A stretch of DNA of 64,000 nt, taken from NCBI GenBank assembly GCA_963772935.1, contig CAVYZK010000009.1:62001-126000 (forward strand), in the 5' to 3' direction. Every line of letters begins with the position of its first letter. The first letter of the stretch is position 1. Both the position numbers and the translations under genes were made by a program. This stretch comes from JANNNF01 sp963772935. Its GTDB lineage: Bacteria > Pseudomonadota > Alphaproteobacteria > Rhodobacterales > Rhodobacteraceae. The notes below the pieces were generated by a model. The model had not been told where the DNA came from. It made no database searches and saw only the letters and a program-made list of their open reading frames with translations. This document shows, piece by piece, positions 53,528 through 62,083 of this stretch.

Positions 53528-56500
53528 GTGGCAGACATGCAAGGGGCACAGGTCAACACAGCGCCGCCCATGCGTGTTGAACTGCTGGTCGTCGGCTTGC
53601 TGAATGATCTTTTGCGCGTGACCGGGCCAGAAAACGGGCCGGACCTCGCCGCTGTTTTGCAGACCACGCTGGCACAGGTGGGCGAAAGCTTCGGGTTTCA
53701 CCGAACCTTCCTTTATCAGCGCCGTGGCGACGGCAGCTATCTGAACAGCCATGAATGGGTGGCACCGGGGGTGCGGTCGCTGATCGAGCAAGCTTCAGCA
53801 CTTCGATCTGCAACAAATTTCCAACTGGTACACACGCCTGATCGCCGAAGACCCGGTTTTCGTGCCCGATGTCGAAAAACTGGACGACGCCTTACCCGAA
53901 AAAGCCGTGCTGACGGCCCATGGGGTACGCTCTACGCTGATCGTTCCCATCGTTCAGGATGGTGTCTTGATCGGAGCCTTGGGGCATTGCTCTACTGCGG
54001 CTGCCGCAGGGCTGTCGCAAGACGAGCTGTTTCTTTTCAAGTCCGTCGCCCAAGCCATCGGAACGGTGTTGCAGCGCGTGCAGGCCGAGGCGGCCCTTGC
54101 GGCCTCGCAAGGGCGGTTGGCGGCAACCCTGCGCGCGATCCCCGATCTGGTGGTCGAGGTGGACGGGGCCGGGGCGGTTGTTGCGTGCCATGGGGCGGTG
54201 CCGGACGGGATGATCCGGCACAAGACGCTGGAACTGGGGCAGGCGCTTGAATCGGCCTTTCCGGCCGATTTCGCCAGCCTTGCCCGCAGCATGATGCGCC
54301 AGACCGACGCCTGCGGCCATGCCGAGGACCGCCGCTATGGGCTGGATCAGCTGTGGCGGCAGACGGTGGTATGACGTGTCGGCGGCGCGGGTGGATGATC
54401 CGGGGCAGCAGGGCAGGCCGGGATCAGTATTCGTGGTGCGCGACGTGACCGAGCGGGTAACCGCCGCGCAGGAAGCGGCCTATCGTGAAGGCCTGCTGGA
54501 AAGCCTGTTTTCCATGTCACCGCTGGCGTTCTTGCTGAACGACTATCTGACGGGCGAGGTGGTCCGCGTGAATGGCGCATTCGCCACCCTGTGCCACGAA
54601 GACCTTGCTGCGATGACAACCGGCACTGTCGCCAGCCTTATTCCCGAGGATAACGCGCATCTGATCTGTCAGTCGGTGCAGCAATTGCGCGAAACGGGCC
54701 GCTATGGCCCGATCACCGGTGCGTTCTGCAGGGGGGATGGCAGCCGGTTTTCCGTGGTGTTGCGCGGGTTTATGTTCACCGATCTTGCCGGGCGGCGCAT
54801 GGTCTGGACCATGGTCGAGGATGTGACCGACGCGTTGGTGCAGGCGCAGGCGCTGGAACAGCAACGCCGCGAGGCGAACGATGCCCGCGCCCATCTGGCC
54901 ACGGCGGTCGAAGCGCTGCCTGATGGTTTCGTGCTGTTTGATGCCGACGACAGGTTGGCCCTGTTCAACAGCCACTATGTCGCGCTCTTTCCCGCCATGG
55001 CCGACCAGATACGGGTGGGCGCGCGCTATGAAGACATGCTGCGGGCCTCGCTGGACCGGGGCATCCATCTGAACGCCAATGGCCGGGAGGAGGCGTTTCT
55101 GGCCGAGCGGATGGAGGGGCATCGCCGCGACCATTTTGAAGGTGAGATCTTCTTGAATGACGGCCGCGCCATTCTGGTGAAGGAACGGGCCACCTCGGAT
55201 GGTGGCCGCGTCGGCCTGCGGGTTGAGGTCACGGCGCAGCGTCAGTCTGAACGGCGGCTGGCCAATGTGATTGAAGGCGCGCAGGTCGGCACCTGGGAAT
55301 GGGATGCCGTGACCGGTCTGAACCGGATCAATGATCGCTGGCTGACTATGCTGGGCTATCCCGCGATGAAAGACCCCGGCCACATCACCATCGAACAGTG
55401 GGAGGCCCTGCTGCACCCCGAAGACCGTGGCGTGGTGCGGGACACGCTGGCGCAGGTGTATCGACAGCAGATCAGCCAGTTTGAATATACCCTGCGGATG
55501 CGCCATGCGGCAGGCCACTGGGTCTGGGTGCAATCGCGCGGGCAGGTCTTGCGCCGCCAGCCCGATGGCAGCCCGGGTCTGATGGCAGGGGTGCATATCG
55601 ACGTGTCGGCCCTGGTCACGGCCGAACAGCGGCTGGAACGGCTGATCGACGGGGCCAAGGTCGGCACCTGGGAATATGACCGCCGCACCCAGACCAACCA
55701 GATCAACGACCGCTGGGCCGAAATGCTGGGCTATGCCCGCGCCGAACTGGAACCGATGTCGCTGGTGCAATGGTCCGCCATGCTGCATCCCGATGATTTT
55801 CAGATGATGCTCGATACCGAGGAGGCCGCCTATGCCAAGGCCGAATGGGCCTTTGATTTCCAACTGCGGGTCCGGCACCGCGACGGCCATTATGTCTGGG
55901 TGCAATCGCGGGGGCAGGTGGTCGAATGGGATGCCGAGGGCAATCCCGCAGTGTTGGCCGGGGTGCATCTGGACATAACCGAGGCCAAGGCGCTGGAACT
56001 GTCGTTGCTGCAGGAACGCGACACGCTGGCCACCCTGATGGCAACCTCGATTTCGGGCATCACGGTGGTGGATGTCGATGGCCGCATCGTCTTTGCCAAC
56101 CAGGAGGCGGAAACGGTGTTGGGCCGGTCCCTGCATGGCATTGAAGGCCACAAATTCAGCAGCGATACCTGGGGGATCAGCGATCTTGCCGGCAACCCGA
56201 TCGACCCTTCGGATTTGCCGGTGGCGCAGGTGCTGGCGACCAAGACCACGGTGCGCGACTATCGCCACCTGATCCGCGCACCGGATGGCACGCAGCGCGT
56301 TCTGTCGATCAACGCGGCCCCGTTGGCCGCACCGGGTGCCGATCTGGCGGTGGTCTGTTCGGTGGTCGATATCACCGACATGATCAACGCCGAGGCCGCG
56401 TTACGGGCCGCCATCGCAAAGGCTGAATCGGCCAACCAGGCAAAATCGGAATTTCTGGCCACGATGAGCCACGAAATCCGCACCCCCTTGAACGGCGTCA

Positions 56501-57546
56501 TGGGCATGGCGGACGTGCTGACCAGCCGCCTGTCCGACCCGGAACATCTGGCGATGGTGCAGGTGATCCGCCAATCGGGCGAGCATTTGCTGGCGGTGAT
56601 CAATGATATCCTTGATCTCGCCCGTATCGAAAGTGGCCGTCTCGTGCTGGACATCGCCCCCTTGCGCCCGTCTGAACTGGTGGGGCGGGTCGAGGCGCTG
56701 CACGGACCATGCGCGCAGGAAAAGGGGATTGCCCTGCTGGTCGAGGCGTCGGTTGCGGCGTCTGACTGGCGGTTGGGCGATGCCAAGCGGGTGATGCAGA
56801 TCTTGCACAATCTGGTCGGCAACGCGGTCAAGTTTACCAGCCATGGGCATGTGCTGGTCAGGCTCCGCGCCAATGCGACCGACGTGGTGATCGAGGTCAG
56901 CGACACCGGTATCGGCATGGACCCTTCCCGGATCGAAGACGTGTTTCAGGACTTTACCCAAGGGGAATCCGGTATCGGGCGCCGGTTTGGTGGCAGCGGG
57001 CTGGGCCTGCCGATCACCCGGCGGCTTACGCTGCTGATGGGTGGGCAGATCACGCTGGAAACCGCACCGGGGCAGGGGTTCCGCGCGCGGGTGTCGCTGC
57101 CGCTGCCACATTATGAAAGCCGCGCCGCAGGGCGGGTTCAGGCGGGGCCGGTCATCCCGAGGTTCCCCGATCTGCGTATTTTGGTGGCCGAGGATAACGC
57201 CACCAACCGGGTGATCCTGCGCGCCATGCTGGATCATCTTGGCGCGCAGTTTGTGCAGGTGACAGATGGCGACGAGGCGGTGGACGCCTGGGCCCCCGGC
57301 CTGTTCGATCTGTTGCTGTTCGACATTTCCATGCCCCGCAAAGACGGGCTGGCAGCCCTGCAAGAGATTGCCGCCAAGGCCCGGGCCGCAGGGGTGCCCG
57401 TACCCCCGGCCGTTGCGGTCACGGCCAATGCGATGACCCATCACGTGGCCGAATACCTTGCCTCGGGCTTTGCCGCCTGCATTGCCAAGCCGATGCGGCT
57501 GGAAGATCTGGCGCGGGCCATCGCGGTCACGCAGACTGCGGGCTGA
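53528..57546 (+). CDS. Hybrid sensor histidine kinase, GAF + multiple PAS + HisKA + HATPase + REC, two +1 frameshifts
   Basis: About 1338 residues after removing one base at 53790-53791 (AA) and one at 54365-54366 (GG). Domain order: GAF (about 25-190); several PAS-like domains, including a tandem pair with VGTWEWD...INDRW and VGTWEYD...INDRW (about 578-820); a last PAS (about 835-945); HisKA with FLATMSHEIRTPLNGVMGMA; a HATPase with NLVGNAVKF and FGGSGLGLPITRRL; and a C-terminal receiver with LLLFDISMPRKDG. There are no membrane segments, so it is probably cytoplasmic and senses several small ligands or redox. No partner phosphotransferase or output regulator is visible nearby. The start is a GTG (53528) after GGGAGGGG. 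Confidence 0.88.
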
Positions 57547-57852
57547 AATCCACAAAAAGGTGGTTCCAAAGGTACGGGTCTTGCCCGGTTGCGAGGGTCT
57601 GCTTGGGTGGAACTGCCTAAAAACCAAGCAAACACACATTTACACACATAAAACCACAGTTTCCTTTGACACAATGCCGCAGGTGCCGCACCTTTAAGCT
57701 GTGGGTCGCGGTCTGGGGCCGAGTCCCCAAGCAGACCGAAGGTTACAAGTTGGCTGTTTGCAGACGCTTTGCCCTTCGCGGGCGGGTCGTGATCCCCTCC
57801 GACCCGCCCACATTTCTGCGCGCAAGTCTGATCATTTCCGGCGGGGGCGCGT
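57547..57852. other. 306-bp intergenic region with a 10-bp hairpin
   Basis: There is no recognisable gene or tRNA. It contains a GGGCGGGTCG/CGACCCGCCC stem (57780-57789 and 57800-57809, 10-nt loop) 43 bp beyond the ABC ATPase stop, a candidate terminator for that operon, without a T-run. The CA-rich stretch 57630-57680 is unremarkable. Confidence 0.5.
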
Positions 57853-58912
57853 TCAGCCCTGCAGAACGATCACATCACGCGCCGACAGGCTGATTTCGGC
57901 GGCGGACCCCACCGGCGGTGGCGGCTGATCCGCGCGGTTGAAGGTGTCCAGCGCCACCCGCGTGCCCGCCACATTGGCGCGGACCCGGATCACCGACCCC
58001 ATGAAATGCACTTCTTCAATCGTCGCCGGCAAGATGATCTCACGGCCGATGCCGCGCCCCAGATGCACCGCCTCGGGCCGCAGGGCGATGGCCACGCTGT
58101 CGCCCTTGCGCGCAGCAAGATCGCCGTGGGGCAGGGTCATCGGCACCCCGGCCACTGTCACTTCGCCGCGTGTGGCATCGGTGACAACCGCGTCAAAGGT
58201 ATTCAATGTGCCCACGAAATTCGCGACAAACTTGCTTGTAGGCCTGTTGTAAATCTCAAACGGGCTGCCAACCTGTTCGGCAATGCCGCCGTTCATCACC
58301 ACGATGCGGTCAGAGATTGACAGGGCTTCTTCCTGATCATGGGTCACGAAAATCGCTGTGATGCCAAGTTCACGCTGAATATCCCGGATTTCGGTCCGCA
58401 GGCTGACCCGCACCTTGGCATCCAGCGCCGACAGGGGTTCATCCAGCAACAGCACCCGGGGGCGGGGGGCCAAGGCACGCGCCAAGGCCACGCGCTGCTG
58501 CTGCCCGCCCGACAGTTGGAACGGATAGGACGGGCCCTTGTCAGGCAGGCCGATCATGCGCAGCATTTCGGTCACGCGCTTTTCAGCCTCGTCCCGCGCC
58601 ACGCCTTTGACCTTCAGCCCGAAGCCCACGTTCTGCGCGACCGTCAGGTTCGGGAACAGCGCATAGGCCTGAAACATCATGCCGATGTTGCGCTGGTTGG
58701 GGCGCAGGCTGGTCACATCCTGCCCGTCGATCTTGATGCTGCCCGAGGTGGGCGCTTCAAACCCCGCCACCATCCGCAGCACGGTGGTCTTGCCACAGCC
58801 CGAGGGCCCGAGCAGCGAGATGAACTCACCCTTCGCGACGTCGAGGTTGAAATCCTTGACCACGCGGTTGGTGCCGAAGGTCTTTTCCAGATGGGACAGG
58901 TTCAGGAAGCAT
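57853..58912 (-). CDS. ABC transporter ATP-binding protein (FbpC/PotA type), +1 frameshift at the start
   Basis: This importer ATPase of about 352 residues has Walker A GPSGCGKTTVLRMV, signature LSGGQQQRVALARALAPRP, Walker B VLLLDEPLSALD and a C-terminal TOBE domain (SVAIALRPEAVHLGRGIG). The ATG at 58912, overlapping the permease stop (ATGA), is out of frame with the conserved LNLSHLEKTFGTNRV. Deleting one of the doubled bases at 58905-58906 joins them. The next in-frame start would cut off about 17 residues. Last gene of the operon. Confidence 0.9.
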
Positions 58913-59694
58913 CAGGCGCGCGCCCTTTCGTGTTTCGACAGGCGGGTGACAAGCTGGATCAGACCCATGCAGGCCCAGGTGATGGCAAAGGCGATCACCG
59001 CCAGTGCCGCAGGTTCATAGGCTCGGTTCGACCCCAGAAGCTGCATGTAGGGGCCAAAGGCCGGGCGGTCCAGAAGGGCCGCCATGGTGAATTCGCCGAT
59101 CACGATGGCAAAGGTCAGAAACGCCCCCGACAGCACCGCGACCAGCACATTCGGCAGGATGATCTTGGCCAGAATGGTGATCCAGCCCGCACCAAGCGAT
59201 TGCGCAGCCTCGGTCAGGGTGCCCACATCAATGGTGCGCAACCCGGTATCTACGGCGCGGTACATGTAGGGCAGGGCAAGGGTGGTATAGCCAAAGATCA
59301 GCAGCAGATTGGTGCCCATCGCCGTGCCGGTCAGCGGCAGCCAGCTCGACGTGTTATACAGCCGGATATAGCCGAACACGATGACGATGGCCGGAATGAC
59401 CAGCGGCAACAGGGTGATGAACTCGATATAGGGGCGCAGGCCCGGCAGTTTCAGGCGCACCCAATAGGCCGTTGGCACCACCAGAAACACCCCGAACAGA
59501 ATGGTGAACAGCGCCATCAGCACCGAAAACCCGAAGGTTTCCTGAAAACGCGGGTCACCCAGCACCTTGGTGTAGGCGTCCAGCGAATAGACGCCGCGAC
59601 GCATCTTCAGCGAAAACTCGGCCATGCCCACCAGGGGCAGGATGAAATAGATCAACCCAAGCGCCAATGCGCCCCATGCCGCGATCCGGGTCAT
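58912..59694 (-). CDS. ABC transporter permease (FbpB/PotC type), second subunit
   Basis: This 260-residue permease has about six membrane segments and an EAA-type loop TEAAQSLGAGWITILAKIIL. Its start overlaps the stop of the other permease (ATGA), and its stop overlaps the ATPase start. Substrate group: iron, polyamine, thiamine or phosphonate importers. Confidence 0.9.
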   Translation of the reverse strand: MTRIAAWGALALGLIYFILPLVGMAEFSLKMRRGVYSLDAYTKVLGDPRFQETFGFSVLMALFTILFGVFLVVPTAYWVRLKLPGLRPYIEFITLLPLVIPAIVIVFGYIRLYNTSSWLPLTGTAMGTNLLLIFGYTTLALPYMYRAVDTGLRTIDVGTLTEAAQSLGAGWITILAKIILPNVLVAVLSGAFLTFAIVIGEFTMAALLDRPAFGPYMQLLGSNRAYEPAALAVIAFAITWACMGLIQLVTRLSKHERARA

Positions 59695-60572
59695 TTCAGC
59701 CACCTTTCAGACCGCGCCCGCAGCGTGATGTAGATCACGTTGGCGATGCCGGTAATCACGATCATCCCGAACGCCAGCGCATAGCCCAGATGCGGGTCGC
59801 CCAGCACATCGCCGCGGATTTGCGCAAACAGCAGGATCGGCACGATGTTCAGCGACGATCCGGTCAGCGCGATTGCGGTGGCCACGGCGCCGAAGGAATT
59901 GGCAAACAGCAGCGCGAGCGTGCCCAGCAGCGACGGGAACAGAATCGGCAGGGCGATCATCCGCCAGTATTGCGGGCCTGTCGCGCCCAGCACGGTCGCT
60001 GCCTCGCGCCATTCACGCTTCAGCCCATCCAGCGCCGGGGTGATGATCAGGATCATCAGGGGGATCTGGAAGAACAGATAAGTGACGGTCAGCCCCCAGA
60101 AGCTGAGCAGGTTGAACCCCATGCTGCGCAGGTCGATCCCAAAGTTGGTGCGCAAAAACACCGTCACCAGACCAATCGGCCCAACCGTGGCGATAAACGC
60201 AAAAGCCAGCGGCACGCCCGCAAAGTTCGACGCAACGCCGGAAAACGTCAGCAGCGGCCCGCGTATGAATTTCGGCAAGCCGCCCAGCGTTACGGCTGCG
60301 GCCACGGCAAAGCCTATCAGGCAGCCCAGAATGGCCGAGGCCATGCTGATCTTGATCGACACCCAATAGGCCGACCGGATCGAAGGCGTGTTCAGATTGC
60401 GGATGTTGTCCAGCGTGAAGGCACCATCGGGCGTGCGGAACGCGCCCAGCACAATGTTCATCGTGGGCAGGATCAGGAACAGCACCGCAAAGGCCAGAAA
60501 CGGCACCACCCCGAGCCAGTTCAGCGGCAGGCGGCGCTTAGGGCGCACTGTGGCGGGGGGCTTGGCGTCCAT
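59691..60572 (-). CDS. ABC transporter permease (FbpB/PotB type), first subunit
   Basis: This 293-residue permease has about six membrane segments (for example WLGVVPFLAFAVLFLILPTM) and an EAA-like loop REAATVLGATGPQYWRMIAL. It follows the binding-protein gene after a 114-bp gap with a terminator hairpin and three 15-bp tandem repeats. Confidence 0.9.
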   Translation of the reverse strand: MDAKPPATVRPKRRLPLNWLGVVPFLAFAVLFLILPTMNIVLGAFRTPDGAFTLDNIRNLNTPSIRSAYWVSIKISMASAILGCLIGFAVAAAVTLGGLPKFIRGPLLTFSGVASNFAGVPLAFAFIATVGPIGLVTVFLRTNFGIDLRSMGFNLLSFWGLTVTYLFFQIPLMILIITPALDGLKREWREAATVLGATGPQYWRMIALPILFPSLLGTLALLFANSFGAVATAIALTGSSLNIVPILLFAQIRGDVLGDPHLGYALAFGMIVITGIANVIYITLRARSERWLK

Positions 60573-60600
60573 GCGGGAATGATCCTGGTCAGAGGCTAGT

Positions 60601-60645
60601 CAGGGGGCAGAAAGACAGGTGGCAGAAAGAGGGGGGCAGAAAAAA
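60601..60645 (+). repeat. Three tandem 15-bp repeats
   Basis: Units 60601-60615, 60616-60630 and 60631-60645 share the core GGCAGAAA with G-rich flanks. On the coding (minus) strand the first one encountered provides the T-run of the terminator. Upstream of the permease gene; function unknown. Confidence 0.7.
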
Positions 60646-60675
60646 CGCCCGCCCCGCATTGGCTGCGGGGCGGGC
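60640..60675 (-). terminator. Intra-operon rho-independent terminator after the binding-protein gene
   Basis: A perfect 12-bp stem GCCCGCCCCGCA/TGCGGGGCGGGC (60647-60658 and 60664-60675, 5-nt loop) is followed, on the minus strand, by G and six T. It lies 11 bp after the binding-protein stop and before the permeases. Partial termination would give more binding protein than membrane components. Confidence 0.88.
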
Positions 60676-60686
60676 TATTTTCGGGC

Positions 60687-61790
60687 TTACTGAACGTTGG
60701 CCCCGACCACGGCATCCCAGCCAGCGGTCACAGCAGCCTTGTTCGCGTCCACTTCTTCAAGCGTCGGGAAATAGGCGGCAGCATAGCCTTCGGCCGGGGG
60801 CAGCTTGTCCAGCAGGTCTTGCGGGACGACACCGCGCGCGACCATGTCGTTAAAGCGGATCGGGTGGCAGTAGCCTGCCAGCCAGCCCAGTTGGCCTTCA
60901 TCGGAATAGATGTATTCCATCCACAGCTTGGCCGCATTCGGGTGCGGCGCGTAGGCGGAAATCGCCTGCACATACACCCCGGCCAACTGGCCCGAAGACG
61001 GCACGATCACTTCAACCGGCGGGTTGCCGGCCAGCGTGTCCTTGGCGGACAGCGCGTTGTAATCCCACATCACGACGATCGGGGTAGCACCCTGTGCCAG
61101 CGTGCCCGACTTGCCGATGACCGGCACGAAGTTGCCTGCCTTGTTCAGTTCGGCAAAGTAGGCCAGACCTTTTTCGCCAGCCTCGGTACCGGCCTTGCCA
61201 CCAGCGGCCAGACCTGCCGACAGGGCCGCAAGGATCGCCTGGTTCGACGCGCGCGGATCGCCTGCAAGTGCAACTTGACCCGCATATTCCGGCTTCATCA
61301 GATCAGCCCAGCTTGTGGGCGAGTTCGGCACCAGATCCTTGTTCACAAGGAACGACATCACGCCATAGTAGTCGCCGTACCAGAAGCCTTCGGCATCCTT
61401 GGCGGTGTCGGGGATGCTGTCCCAGGTCGAAACCTTGTAGGCCTGGATCAGACCTTCGGCCTTGGCCGACGGGCCGAACGACAGACCAACGTCGATGACG
61501 TCGGGTGCTTGCGGGCCGGTGTTGTCCTTGTTGGCCTTGATGGCCTCGATCTCATCCGCCGACCCTGCGTCGGGGTTCAGTTCGTTCACGGTGATTTCGG
61601 GATACTTGGCCTTGAAGCCCTCGATCACTTTGCCATAGCCGCACCAGTCGTGGGGCAGGGCGATGGTGGTCAACTGACCTTCGGCTTTGGCGGCGGCCAC
61701 CAGTTCGTCCATGGATTGCGCAGAGGCGAAGGTGGCCCCCAGCATGGCGGTGACGGATGCCGTCACGCCCAGAATATTGCGAAGTTTCAT
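60687..61790 (-). CDS. ABC transporter substrate-binding protein (FbpA/PotD/ThiB-like)
   Basis: This 367-residue periplasmic protein has signal peptide MKLRNILGVTASVTAMLGAT. Type II binding-protein features include VDVGLSFG-like VIDVGLSFGPSAKAEGLIQA and DYYGVMSFLVNKDLVPNSPT. The family covers Fe3+, polyamines, thiamine and 2-aminoethylphosphonate; no ligand residues settle the choice. First gene of the operon. Confidence 0.9.
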   Translation of the reverse strand: MKLRNILGVTASVTAMLGATFASAQSMDELVAAAKAEGQLTTIALPHDWCGYGKVIEGFKAKYPEITVNELNPDAGSADEIEAIKANKDNTGPQAPDVIDVGLSFGPSAKAEGLIQAYKVSTWDSIPDTAKDAEGFWYGDYYGVMSFLVNKDLVPNSPTSWADLMKPEYAGQVALAGDPRASNQAILAALSAGLAAGGKAGTEAGEKGLAYFAELNKAGNFVPVIGKSGTLAQGATPIVVMWDYNALSAKDTLAGNPPVEVIVPSSGQLAGVYVQAISAYAPHPNAAKLWMEYIYSDEGQLGWLAGYCHPIRFNDMVARGVVPQDLLDKLPPAEGYAAAYFPTLEEVDANKAAVTAGWDAVVGANVQ

Positions 61791-62083
61791 CAGGTCTCTC
61801 CCGGTTGATGACTTTTGTTACACCGCTTGTTTCGCACTGGCCTCGGATCGCGCCCCGTGAAGGTGCCCCCGTCTGCCCGACCGCGCGTGCGGCTTTTGTA
61901 ACAGAAAGGTAAAGGCCATGTGACGTTACTTGCAAGCCTGTCTATCGCGGCCGTGTAACAATTTCTTCACAGCCGGGGCCTGTTGAAACTATTTGCACGG
62001 TATTTGCCGGGTTTAGCTGCAAACGCCCGAGGGTGGCGCAGCCACAGGTTGCGCCACCACACAGATTCGTCAAAATGGTCGCT

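Noticed and set aside
57660..57760. Possible tRNA-like fold in the kinase-ABC intergenic region
   Set aside because: No consistent acceptor stem, T-loop or anticodon arm could be drawn.
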